Origin: Bacteroidaceae bacterium
GTDB lineage: Bacteria > Bacteroidota > Bacteroidia > Bacteroidales > Bacteroidaceae
Assembly: GCA_017507385.1 (NCBI GenBank)
Contig: JAFWAX010000081.1
Location: forward strand, 1 to 59,859
DNA length: 59,859 nucleotides
Direction of reading: 5' to 3'
The position numbers and the translations under genes were made by a program. Positions 24,848 through 32,640 of the stretch are shown piece after piece (within the stretch, counting starts at the first letter, position 1; the number at the start of each line of letters is the position of its first letter). A model generated the notes under the pieces. The model had not been told where the DNA came from. It worked only from the letters and a program-made list of their open reading frames with translations, and did no database searches.

Positions 24848-25774
24848 ATGAGCACAAGGACGTTTGCAAACACCTTGACAAAGACTGTCGATGAACTAAC
24901 ACGGCCAGAGTCATACAAAAACCTCTACCATGAGCACAAAGATGGAGTTCCACTACCCTCTGGCGAAGTGCTGCAGAAGATTGTCGACCTTGCACGAGGA
25001 ATCATCTTTCCAGGACATTATGGCCGCTCGTGCATAGATACCAATACGCTGAAGTATCATCTGGGAGTTGATACCGAGCAACTTTATTCATTACTCGTCA
25101 CACAGATTCAGGCGGGCCTGTCGTATTCAAACACAAACGGGGACACTATACCATCCTCCGAATTTGTTTCACCTTGCCAGTCACATTCTGAAACGGAAGT
25201 ACGCCATCAGGCAGAACAGTATGCAGAGCTATTTATCAGCAAATTGCCTGAACTCCGCCGTGTACTTGCTACTGATGTCGTGGCAGCTTTTAATGGTGAC
25301 CCTGCCGCAAAGAACTACGGCGAAATCATCAGCTGCTACCCAGTCATCAAGGAACTGACAGTGTATCGCATTGCCCACGAACTATGGAACATGAACGTTC
25401 CGCTCATTCCACGAATGCTGACTGAAATGGGGCATTCGGAAACGGGCATTGACATCCATCCGGGGGCACAAATCGGAGAATACTTCACAATAGACCACGG
25501 TACAGGCGTTGTGATTGGTGAGACCTGTATCATCGGAAAAAACGTGAAATTATATCAAGGTGTTACGCTAGGAGCAAAGAGCTTTCCGCTCGACGACAAC
25601 GGAAACCCCATCAAAGGCATTCCACGCCATCCTATTTTGGAGGATGATGTTATTGTATATTCCAACGCTTCTATCTTAGGAAGAATTACCATCGGAAAAG
25701 GTGCTGTTATTGGCGGCAACGTATGGGTGACACAAGATGTAAAAGCTGGAGAAAATATAACGCAGAAAAGATAA
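24848..25774 (+). CDS. cysE: Serine O-acetyltransferase
   Basis: A 308-residue CysE/EpsC-type enzyme that acetylates L-serine for cysteine synthesis. The N-terminal helical half is followed by the active-site region GIDIHPGAQIGEYFTIDHGT and left-handed hexapeptide repeats (VVIGETCIIGKNVKLYQGVT, then ILGRITIGKGAVIGG). The start at 24848 is chosen because the earlier in-frame codons overlap the promoter box. The RNA methyltransferase ATG follows 1 nt after the stop. CysK is not in the window. Confidence 0.94.
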   Translation: MSTRTFANTLTKTVDELTRPESYKNLYHEHKDGVPLPSGEVLQKIVDLARGIIFPGHYGRSCIDTNTLKYHLGVDTEQLYSLLVTQIQAGLSYSNTNGDTIPSSEFVSPCQSHSETEVRHQAEQYAELFISKLPELRRVLATDVVAAFNGDPAAKNYGEIISCYPVIKELTVYRIAHELWNMNVPLIPRMLTEMGHSETGIDIHPGAQIGEYFTIDHGTGVVIGETCIIGKNVKLYQGVTLGAKSFPLDDNGNPIKGIPRHPILEDDVIVYSNASILGRITIGKGAVIGGNVWVTQDVKAGENITQKR

Positions 25775-25775
25775 T

Positions 25776-27506
25776 ATGCAAGAATTCAAAATAATAGCAA
25801 AGACTTTCCAAGGATTGGAGGAAGTGCTTGCAAAAGAACTGATTAACTTAGGTGCCAACAATGTTGAAATTGGCAGACGGATGGTGGCTTTCACTGGCGA
25901 CCAGGAAATGCTTTACAAAGCCAATTTCTGTACACGCACAGCGGTAAAAATCCTGAAGCCCATCAAAGAATTTAAGGCTACGGATGCCGATGAGGTGTAT
26001 GACGAAGTCAAGAACATTGACTGGGAGCAATACATGGACATGAACAGCACGTTCTTGGTTGACTCCGTTATTTTCAGCGAAAACTTCCGTCATTCCAAGT
26101 TTGTTGCCTATCGCGTAAAGGATGCTATCGCAGATTATTGGAGAGACAAGACTGGCGACCGTCCGAATGTGGGCATCAGTAATCCTGACATCCGCATCAA
26201 CATCCATATTGCAGAAGACGTTGTTACCATTTCGCTTGACTCATCGGGAGAGAGTCTGCATCAGAGAGGATACAAAACCGCCAATGTTCCCGCCCCCATC
26301 AACGAGGTGCTGGCAGCAGGTCTCATCATGCTAAGCGGATGGGATGGAGAATGCGATTTAATCGACCCTTTCTGCGGTTCTGGAACTATAGCTATAGAGG
26401 CGGCTCTCATTGCGCTGAACGTGTATCCGGGTGTCTTCCGCAAAGAATACGCTTTCGAAAAATGGAAGGACTTCGATGCTGAGCTTTTCGACAGAATTTA
26501 CAACGATGACAGCAAAGAACGCGAGTTCGACCACAAGATATACGGCTACGACATCAACCGGCAAGCTGTACAAATTGCAAATGGCAATGTGCTGAATGCA
26601 GGCGTGAAAGATATTGTGAGCATCGAACAGCGTGATTTTTACGAGTTTGAACAGCCTCGCGAAAAAGCTATCATGATTACCAATCCGCCATACGGCGACC
26701 GCATCACAACAGATGACATCTTCGACCTATACGAAACAATAGGCAAGAACCTCAAGCGCTATTTCGTTGGCAACGATGCATGGATCATTACACATCACGA
26801 AGAATTGTTCGCCAAAATAGGGTTCCGCCCCTCAACAAGATATGCGCTTTTCAACGGCTCTCTTGAGTGTGAATTCCGCAAATACCAGATTTTCGACGGG
26901 AAACTCAAGGAAAGACGTGAAGAAGGCATGGACATCAAGACGGAAGAGGAACGCAGGCACAACCTGAAATTCAAGCCCCACAAGAAGAACGAAGATGGAG
27001 AATGGGGAGACGAGAGAAAGACTGACGACGAAGCACATTACTTCAAATCAAAGCCTTTCAAAGAGAAAGCATCGAAAGACATCACAAAGGGCCGGACACC
27101 CCTTAATTCAGGAAGAATGATGATGTTTGAAGCTGCGGATGAAGAAGAGGCTGAAATCATCAACCGCCATCTCGGGAAATGGGGAGACAGGAAGGTCTAT
27201 GCGAACAGAAACAACAAGCCATCTGACCGCAAGGACTCAAAAAGAGAATTTGGACCAAGAGGAGAGAGAGAGGAACGCACAGAGCGCTTCACAAGCAGAG
27301 AAGCTCGTCAAGAGGCAAGAAAAGAATTTTTCGCGAACAAAGGCGATGCTAAGAAACCAAGGAACGAAAAATCGTTTGGCGAGGGTCGCAAAGACTTTCG
27401 AGATAACAGACGTCCACACCGAGATGGAGAGCGGCCTGCTCGTAAATTTGGCGAATCGAAAGGCTGGAGTCGTCCGTTTCCAGGAAAAAAGGGTGAGAAG
27501 AAGTAA
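25776..27506 (+). CDS. rlmL: THUMP-domain 23S rRNA methyltransferase with a long charged tail
   Basis: A 576-residue class I SAM methyltransferase of the RlmL type, which makes m2G at the 2445 position in E. coli 23S rRNA. The N-terminal THUMP region is followed by APINEVLAAGLIMLSGWDG, the SAM-binding DPFCGSGTIAIEAAL, and the catalytic motif ITNPPYGDRI. The catalytic part ends near residue 385. The last ~190 residues are almost only charged and Gly/Arg/Lys-rich (KFKPHKKNEDGEWGDERK, PRGEREERTERFTSREARQE). They look disordered and RNA-binding. The final 52 codons overlap tatD on the other strand. Confidence 0.9.
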   Translation: MQEFKIIAKTFQGLEEVLAKELINLGANNVEIGRRMVAFTGDQEMLYKANFCTRTAVKILKPIKEFKATDADEVYDEVKNIDWEQYMDMNSTFLVDSVIFSENFRHSKFVAYRVKDAIADYWRDKTGDRPNVGISNPDIRINIHIAEDVVTISLDSSGESLHQRGYKTANVPAPINEVLAAGLIMLSGWDGECDLIDPFCGSGTIAIEAALIALNVYPGVFRKEYAFEKWKDFDAELFDRIYNDDSKEREFDHKIYGYDINRQAVQIANGNVLNAGVKDIVSIEQRDFYEFEQPREKAIMITNPPYGDRITTDDIFDLYETIGKNLKRYFVGNDAWIITHHEELFAKIGFRPSTRYALFNGSLECEFRKYQIFDGKLKERREEGMDIKTEEERRHNLKFKPHKKNEDGEWGDERKTDDEAHYFKSKPFKEKASKDITKGRTPLNSGRMMMFEAADEEEAEIINRHLGKWGDRKVYANRNNKPSDRKDSKREFGPRGEREERTERFTSREARQEARKEFFANKGDAKKPRNEKSFGEGRKDFRDNRRPHRDGERPARKFGESKGWSRPFPGKKGEKK

Positions 27507-28008
27507 AGACGAAGCGTAGCGTTTCAACTTGATACTGGTGGCCGAAGGAAAAACTGAATCCTTTGGCCATCAATTGTTTTGCCTGTTCCTGCTTTCCGCG
27601 AAAGCCATGAATAATCCACGGTTGTGGCTGAGCGCCCCTTCTCCTGCATTCCGCCTCCAGTTCATGACGAAGCGACAGCAGCTCATCAAAAGCCTTTACA
27701 CAATGGATTATCATAGGTTTACCCACCAACTCCGACACAGCTATCTGAGCACGGAAAGCTGCTATCTGGACTGTCAACTCAGCTCCACGCACTTTGTCTA
27801 ATCCACATTCTCCAATAGCCCACACATCTGCTCTTCTCGCATGGCTCGTAACCCAATCTACTGCATCTCTCCAATGCGCTTCCACATCCCATGGATGCAA
27901 GCCTACAGATAGCTTCACACCTTCAGGATAGGACATCAACGTCTCCGACAGAGGCACATTCAAAAGGGATGGTGCAGAACTGATAATATGGGTATGAAAA
28001 TCAAACAT
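27349..28008 (-). CDS. TatD-family metal-dependent hydrolase
   Basis: About 219 residues from ATG 28008. Metal-binding HTH follows MFDF at the N-terminus, then GLHPWD, AIGECGLDK, IIHCVKAFDELL, WIIHGFRGK and FLETDDSS with the C-terminal catalytic Asp. The frame continues upstream to a TTG at 28026, but the ATG just before DFHTH is preferred. TatD-like enzymes act as nucleases or deacylases. It is shorter than the usual ~255 residues. Its last 52 codons, including the ETDD motif, are antisense to the methyltransferase tail. MITE copy 2 separates it from yidD. Confidence 0.88.
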   Translation of the reverse strand: MFDFHTHIISSAPSLLNVPLSETLMSYPEGVKLSVGLHPWDVEAHWRDAVDWVTSHARRADVWAIGECGLDKVRGAELTVQIAAFRAQIAVSELVGKPMIIHCVKAFDELLSLRHELEAECRRRGAQPQPWIIHGFRGKQEQAKQLMAKGFSFSFGHQYQVETLRFVFTSSHPFFLETDDSSLSIRQIYEQAALHLGVDVCYLESLCDPRQTIFRSLVS

Positions 28009-28042
28009 GAGATTCAAAAAAAACAAGGTTCGTATTTAACGA

Positions 28043-28226
28043 ACGTGAGTTCGGCGAATTTATATAAAGCATGCTGTTCCCTACATGTCCACCGTTCGCA
28101 TAATATTTAAAACACCGTGTGTGAAATATTTCGCAGGCGATGTTTTAAATATTATGCGAACGGTAGATGCTAAAATGGGAATCGTATTTTGTTCAGGTTG
28201 ATTCATGCTGCTTTTAATTCATCAAA
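28043..28226. mobile_element. MITE-like palindromic element, copy 2
   Basis: It is homologous to copy 1 along its length: GTTCGGCGAATT at the left, AAAGCATG, TTCCCTACATG, then the palindromic core ACCGTTCGCATAATATTTAA (from 28091) with its inverse ending ATTATGCGAACGGT (28151-28164). The right end is TAATTCATCAAA. The arms differ from copy 1 in a compensatory way (TTCGC/GCGAA against TGTGC/GTTCA). It lies between yidD and tatD, ending 11 bp after the yidD stop. Confidence 0.85.
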
Positions 28227-28236
28227 TTCAAGTTAT

Positions 28237-28509
28237 TTACCAGTGAAACTTACGAGGGACGGGGTCAAACCCGCTCCCTCCCCAAGGATGGCAACGCAAC
28301 AAACGGCGACAAGCCAGATAAAATCCTTTGAATGGGCCATGCATCTTGATGGCATCAACTGCATATTGAGAGCACGTCGGAGTGAAACGGCACGAGGGAG
28401 GCAACATCGGGGAAATCGCCATACGATAGAAACGAATGGGAAGCAGCAAAAGGAAGGAGAAGGCTGAGTTGACACACGACAACAAGAAAGAGAAGATTCT
28501 CATAAGCAT
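28237..28509 (-). CDS. yidD: Membrane protein insertion efficiency factor YidD
   Basis: A 90-residue YidD, which helps YidC-dependent insertion of inner-membrane proteins. An amphipathic N-terminus ([20 protein letters not shown]) is followed by the signature [19 protein letters not shown], with the conserved cysteines, and [19 protein letters not shown]. The start at 28509 follows rnpA by 17 nt. An upstream extension of the frame into rnpA is not supported. The pairing rnpA-yidD is conserved, but rpmH and yidC are absent here. Confidence 0.93.
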   Translation of the reverse strand: MLMRIFSFLLSCVNSAFSFLLLLPIRFYRMAISPMLPPSCRFTPTCSQYAVDAIKMHGPFKGFYLACRRLLRCHPWGGSGFDPVPRKFHW

Positions 28510-28526
28510 TGAAAAGGGAATAAAAT

Positions 28527-28928
28527 TCAACCTAAACTCTCTGATATTCTGGTCAATGCCTTTGATACACTCTTTCTGACCATGGCATAAGAAGGCATTT
28601 TGTCTGTGATACAAACAAAAGCCAAGACAATCCGATAGTCCTTATCTTTCAGCATCTCCCAAAGAATATGCTTATTCGTGCGATAGGCTTCTCGAATCAG
28701 GCGTTTCATGCGATTGCGATCCACGGCATGGCGGAAACGCTTTTTGGGTACTGAAATCAGAACCGAGACCGGAGGAACGTCCACGCAGCCCACTTCAGCA
28801 CCAATGCTCTGCTTCATATAAACAATTCGCAGGGGAAACGCAGCCATAGACGCATTTCCTCCTGCAAAAAGTTTGTCTATCACGAGTTGGCTACAGAGCC
28901 TCTCTGATTTCTTAAACGTGTTGTCCAT
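28527..28928 (-). CDS. rnpA: Ribonuclease P protein component
   Basis: A 133-residue RnpA, the protein subunit that helps the RNase P RNA mature tRNA 5' ends. The RNA-binding motif [20 protein letters not shown] is clear, and the N-terminus [17 protein letters not shown] fits the family start. It lies between hemD and yidD on the minus strand in what looks like one operon from metK or DUF4271 onward. Confidence 0.95.
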   Translation of the reverse strand: MDNTFKKSERLCSQLVIDKLFAGGNASMAAFPLRIVYMKQSIGAEVGCVDVPPVSVLISVPKKRFRHAVDRNRMKRLIREAYRTNKHILWEMLKDKDYRIVLAFVCITDKMPSYAMVRKSVSKALTRISESLG

Positions 28929-28957
28929 AAGCAGAGAAAATGATGAACAACAGTCAC

Positions 28958-29695
28958 TTACAATGTCTTCGCATATGCTTCGATAAGTGCTGGAACAGAA
29001 CGAAGCTCAGGCGTTGGCTGATAGTCAACACGTATTCCTGCACCTTCAGCAGCCTGGATGGTTTTCGTTCCTAAACATGCAACCTTGATGTCACCCTGCT
29101 GAAAATCAGGAAAGTTCTTAATGAGGGAATTGATTCCTTCTGGCGAGAAGAACACCAACATATTATAGTCGAATGCTTCGTCTGGAGCAAAGTCATTAGG
29201 CACAGTATAATACATCACCGCCTCATCGTGGTCAAGATTTGCATTGTCCAACAAGTTCTTCATCTCGTCAGTGTGGACAGACGACTGTGGAACAAAATAC
29301 TTCTCCGAACGATGCTTGACCATAATGGGAATAAGGTCTGAAATACGCCCGCTTTCTGGGAAGAAATTTTTCCTCTTACGATACTGTACATACTTCTGGA
29401 TATACAAAGAAACTTGCTCTGATACACAGAAATACTTCATGTCATCGGGGATTGTCACTCGAAGCTCCTTACACAATGCAAAGAAATGATCAATCGCATG
29501 GCGAGACGTGAACACAACAGCGGTATGACCGGGGATGGACACCTTCTGTTGACGAAAATCTTTCGCAGACATCGGTTCAACTTTGATGAAAGGGCGAAAA
29601 ACCAAATCTACATCATATTTTTTCGCCACCTCATAATATGGAGACTTCTCTGTTTGAGGTTTAGGTTGAGATACTAAGATCTTTGCAGTCATCAA
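28958..29695 (-). CDS. hemD: Uroporphyrinogen-III synthase
   Basis: A 245-residue HemD that cyclises hydroxymethylbilane for heme synthesis. HemD is poorly conserved, but AVVFTSRHAIDHFFALC, VMYYTVPNDFAPDE, LVFFSPEGINSLIKNF and KVACLGTKTIQAAEGAGI are the expected elements of the two-lobed fold. The start overlaps the DUF4271 stop by 4 bp. No other heme genes are in the window. Confidence 0.85.
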   Translation of the reverse strand: MMTAKILVSQPKPQTEKSPYYEVAKKYDVDLVFRPFIKVEPMSAKDFRQQKVSIPGHTAVVFTSRHAIDHFFALCKELRVTIPDDMKYFCVSEQVSLYIQKYVQYRKRKNFFPESGRISDLIPIMVKHRSEKYFVPQSSVHTDEMKNLLDNANLDHDEAVMYYTVPNDFAPDEAFDYNMLVFFSPEGINSLIKNFPDFQQGDIKVACLGTKTIQAAEGAGIRVDYQPTPELRSVPALIEAYAKTL

Positions 29696-30492
29696 TATAA
29701 AAAGTTTTTGACTATAATATTCCCATTAAATAATGTTGCCAAATGCCACATTACAAGGGCCGGCAACATTTCAACGCTGCAAAAGTACAAAAAAATCATC
29801 AAATAGCCGCTTCTTTTTGCCTTAAAGTTAACAAGTAGCTTATAAAACAACAAGATTTCATAGAGAAAGACTACCAAAATGACACATGCAGTTGCAACTT
29901 TTCCCAAAGATGGAGAATAGGTGTCAATCAATGCTATAGGATAGAAAAGGTAAGCCGTAAATGCCGTCAAAAATACGTATCCCTGCATCCATCTCGATGC
30001 GGATTCCTGATTAAAAAACACCCAATTGACCACAGAATATATCCCTGCCTTCAAATAGACAAAGCACAAACACACCAGCATTCCGACGGCATAAAGCCAA
30101 TACGGAACGCTCATGACGGGAACGGCTCCGAATTGTTCAACAACACCATTAAAAAACACCACCGACAAACAAAATGCACTTACCATTATCAGCAAAAAGA
30201 CACTGGCAGTCTCCCCTCCATTGTCGCCAACACCATCCTCCACATACAGGCGCTTAGCAGTGAAAAAGTCTTTCAGACGATGGCGATATGCCCCACGGAA
30301 ATAATACAAAACAACAGCCAATATCAAGCCAGCCAGCATCATCGCAGCCACCACATAGCCATCTTCACACACGGCATACACACGTTCATCCATAGGCACG
30401 GTGCTATCAGGCAAGGCTACGCCCTCCTTGTAAAATTCCGTCCTATGAATGACGCTGGAGTCAATAGCAGTCAGAATACTGTCGTAATTCAT
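29692..30492 (-). CDS. DUF4271 multi-span membrane protein
   Basis: A 266-residue protein with about six hydrophobic spans, for example VVAAMMLAGLILAVVLYYF, LIMVSAFCLSVVFFNGV and GYVFLTAFTAYLFYPIALI. It is typical of DUF4271, a Bacteroidota-specific family commonly found next to hemD. Its stop overlaps the hemD start by 4 bp, so the two are translationally coupled. The function is unknown. Confidence 0.85.
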   Translation of the reverse strand: MNYDSILTAIDSSVIHRTEFYKEGVALPDSTVPMDERVYAVCEDGYVVAAMMLAGLILAVVLYYFRGAYRHRLKDFFTAKRLYVEDGVGDNGGETASVFLLIMVSAFCLSVVFFNGVVEQFGAVPVMSVPYWLYAVGMLVCLCFVYLKAGIYSVVNWVFFNQESASRWMQGYVFLTAFTAYLFYPIALIDTYSPSLGKVATACVILVVFLYEILLFYKLLVNFKAKRSGYLMIFLYFCSVEMLPALVMWHLATLFNGNIIVKNFLY

Positions 30493-30542
30493 GAAAAATG
30501 AAGAATGGACGATGATGGCTACACTGCACTCACGCTAAGCTT

Positions 30543-31874
30543 TCAGCCTTTTATGCCAAACGCTTCCTTTATGCTCGCCTGATATGTTTCAGTCTCTTCC
30601 CAAGGGAAAAGCGTCACCATCATCTCCACATCGCCCTGATAACGGTTTGTGAACTTCTTGAGCACCTTCTCCGTCTTTCTGCCGAAGTGTCCATAAGATG
30701 CTGTCTCCTGATAGATTGGCTTACGCAAATCGAAACGCTCCTCAATCGCATGAGGACGCAAATCGAAAATTCCATCTATCTTCTCAGCGATCTCGCCATC
30801 CGACATCGCCACCTTGGAAGTGCCGTAAGTATTTACATAGATGCTGACAGGCTTTGCCACACCGATGGCGTAACTGAGCTGGACAAGCATTTCGTCTGCC
30901 ACACCTGCCACCACCATATTCTTGGCAATGTGACGAGCCGCATAAGCAGCAGAACGGTCAACCTTGCTGGGGTCTTTCCCAGAAAAAGCACCGCCTCCAT
31001 GAGCTCCACGCCCACCATAAGTGTCAACAATAATCTTTCTTCCTGTCAACCCCGTGTCACCATGAGGACCGCCAATCACAAACTTCCCAGTTGGATTGAC
31101 ATGATAAGTAATGTCATCCTTAAAAAGCGCAGCAATCTTTTCGTCGCCAATTTCTGCTATCACACGAGGAATAAGGATGTTCACGACATCCTCCTTGATG
31201 CGTGCCAGCATCTGTTCGTCAGCCTCATCCTGAGTCACAGCATGGACTCCATCCACAGGCACAAACTCGTCATGCTGAGTGCTCACCACAATCGTATGTA
31301 CACGCTGTGGCTTCCCATCATCGCCATATTCGATGGTTACTTGGCTCTTAGCGTCCGGGCGCAAGTAAGTCGCCACCTTGCCATTAGGGCGCACATACGT
31401 CATCACCTTCCCTTCGCGGCGGATGTCAGCCAACACACGCAGAATGCGGTGTGAGAGGTCAAGAGACAATGGCATACAGTTTTCTGTCTCATTAGTTGCA
31501 TATCCAAACATCATGCCCTGGTCGCCAGCACCCTGCTCCTCAGGAGACTCGCGCTCCACGCCACGGTTGATGTCACCGCTCTGCTCATGGATAGCATTCA
31601 GCACGCCGCAGCTCTCACCATCAAACTTATAAGAAGACTTCGTGTAGCCAATCCGATTGATGGTCTCTCGAGCCACCTCCTGAAGGTCCACATACGCATT
31701 GCTTTTCACCTCTCCTGCAACAATTACCTGCCCCGTCGTCACCAGCGTCTCACACGCCACCTTCGATGCCGGATCATACGCCAGCAGATTGTCAAGCACA
31801 GCATCACTGATTTGGTCAGCCACCTTGTCTGGATGACCCTCCGACACAGATTCTGAAGTAAACAAATATCCCAT
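30543..31874 (-). CDS. metK: S-adenosylmethionine synthetase
   Basis: A 443-residue MetK that makes SAM from methionine and ATP. Signature segments are [34 protein letters not shown], and the P-loop-like [20 protein letters not shown]. It is about 50 residues longer than E. coli MetK, as usual for Bacteroidota enzymes. A SAM-II riboswitch precedes it, so it is probably repressed by its own product. DUF4271 starts 50 bp downstream, so the whole hemD-rnpA-yidD run may share this control. Confidence 0.97.
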   Translation of the reverse strand: MGYLFTSESVSEGHPDKVADQISDAVLDNLLAYDPASKVACETLVTTGQVIVAGEVKSNAYVDLQEVARETINRIGYTKSSYKFDGESCGVLNAIHEQSGDINRGVERESPEEQGAGDQGMMFGYATNETENCMPLSLDLSHRILRVLADIRREGKVMTYVRPNGKVATYLRPDAKSQVTIEYGDDGKPQRVHTIVVSTQHDEFVPVDGVHAVTQDEADEQMLARIKEDVVNILIPRVIAEIGDEKIAALFKDDITYHVNPTGKFVIGGPHGDTGLTGRKIIVDTYGGRGAHGGGAFSGKDPSKVDRSAAYAARHIAKNMVVAGVADEMLVQLSYAIGVAKPVSIYVNTYGTSKVAMSDGEIAEKIDGIFDLRPHAIEERFDLRKPIYQETASYGHFGRKTEKVLKKFTNRYQGDVEMMVTLFPWEETETYQASIKEAFGIKG

Positions 31875-31947
31875 AACCTAATAAATAATAATAAAATACA
31901 ATCCATACAGGGGAATGGGAAAGAAATGGAGAGGGGAATGCACCGAC

Positions 31948-32049
31948 AACGGCTCCAAGAGCCACCGTTATCTTTTAGCATTTTTTACTGTGGTTGCAAG
32001 CAGCCCAAATCTGTCCACATTCCAAATTACCATCCGAGCCACCTCGGAT
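31948..32049 (-). promoter_or_regulatory. SAM-II riboswitch in the metK leader
   Basis: On the minus strand, P1 is TGTGG (32019-32015) with CCACA (31993-31989), enclosing GATTTGG...TGCTTGCAA. This is followed by AGTAAAAAATGCTAAAAG. The order P1-GAUUUG-GCUUGCA-P1'-UAAA-GCUAAA is the SAM-II (metA motif) consensus as I remember it. A hairpin ATCCGA/TCGGAT (32049-32032) lies upstream, and AACGGTGGCTC/GAGCCGTT (31969-31948) directly follows the aptamer. About 75 nt separate that hairpin from the ATG. Confidence 0.88.
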
Positions 32050-32057
32050 TTCGGCTA

Positions 32058-32088
32058 CAAAGGTAGTGAAAACTGAACACAACGCAAA
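32058..32088 (-). promoter_or_regulatory. metK promoter
   Basis: TTTG at 32088-32085 and TACCTTTG at 32065-32058 are separated by exactly 19 nt on the minus strand. Transcription would start near 32050, just upstream of the riboswitch. Confidence 0.85.
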
Positions 32089-32177
32089 ACAAACACAGCA
32101 CTTTTTAACACACAGTCACATCTCATCAGTACAAAACTCACCAAAACAAAAGCAAAAATTGCATTATCACAACAAAT

Positions 32178-32215
32178 CGTACCCCTCGAAGCCGTCAGCG
32201 GCTCCGAGGGGTACG
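32178..32215. repeat. GTACCCCTCG-class palindrome (module B)
   Basis: CGTACCCCTCG (32178-32188) is the inverse of CGAGGGGTACG (32205-32215), with an inner stem AGCCG/CGGCT. It has the same core as the palindrome at 12751-12816. It lies between the divergent promoters of metK and the small lipoprotein. Confidence 0.9.
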
Positions 32216-32299
32216 CCTTCATAGGGGAAATCCTCCACGTTTAGGAAAATCTCTTCTCTCTTTAGGGATTGCCTTAGTTTTTCATGGAAGAAGATGCTG

Positions 32300-32307
32300 T
32301 ATCTTTG
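32300..32307 (+). promoter_or_regulatory. -7 box of the small lipoprotein gene
   Basis: TATCTTTG at 32300-32307, 85 nt after module B and 53 nt before the ATG at 32360. TTTT replaces TTTG at the 19-nt position. Confidence 0.65.
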
Positions 32308-32359
32308 CATCAGAAACAAAAGAAAAGGCATGTTAAACCCTGTAAAAGAAAGGACGTAT

Positions 32360-32527
32360 ATGAAAACGATGATTCTGATACTCACTGTGATAGCAGGTTC
32401 GCTGCTCTGCCAATCATGCTTCTACGGACACTATGCGATGATTCCGCCTCACAGACATCATCATCCAGCATACGTGGCACCAGGTCCACCACCCCCACCG
32501 CCTGCCCACAGACCTTACAGACGATAA
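32360..32527 (+). CDS. Very small Pro/His-rich secreted lipoprotein
   Basis: A 55-residue protein. A signal peptide MKTMILILTVIAGSLLCQSC ends in a lipobox-like LCQSC. The mature part is about 35 residues with PPHRHHHPAYVAPGPPPPPP and a basic end. The start is chosen for the AAAGGACG purine run just upstream. The frame is open from 32294, but the earlier codons lie in the leader. The His cluster could bind metal, and the proline run could span the periplasm. I do not recognise a family. It stands alone between metK and a protease gene, with its own promoter. Confidence 0.65.
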   Translation: MKTMILILTVIAGSLLCQSCFYGHYAMIPPHRHHHPAYVAPGPPPPPPAHRPYRR

Positions 32528-32603
32528 ATTGATTAAGTGAGATGCACATTTTGGCCTTTAGCTTCTCTATTACAACATCATAATATTGGTTAGTTTTTTA
32601 TGG

Positions 32604-32636
32604 ATAGCTCCGGAGTCGCGATGACCCCGGAGCTAT
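32604..32636. terminator. GC-rich hairpin between convergent genes
   Basis: ATAGCTCCGG (32604-32613) pairs exactly with CCGGAGCTAT (32627-32636). It lies between the small lipoprotein (+) and the metalloprotease (-). The U tract is poor on both sides, so it is a probable rather than certain terminator. Confidence 0.6.
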
Positions 32637-32640
32637 ATTC

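Noticed and set aside
28027-28236. A small RNA gene instead of a mobile repeat at 28.0 kb
   Set aside because: The same sequence recurs at 23.1 kb in a different context with terminal inverted repeats, and no promoter box precedes this copy.
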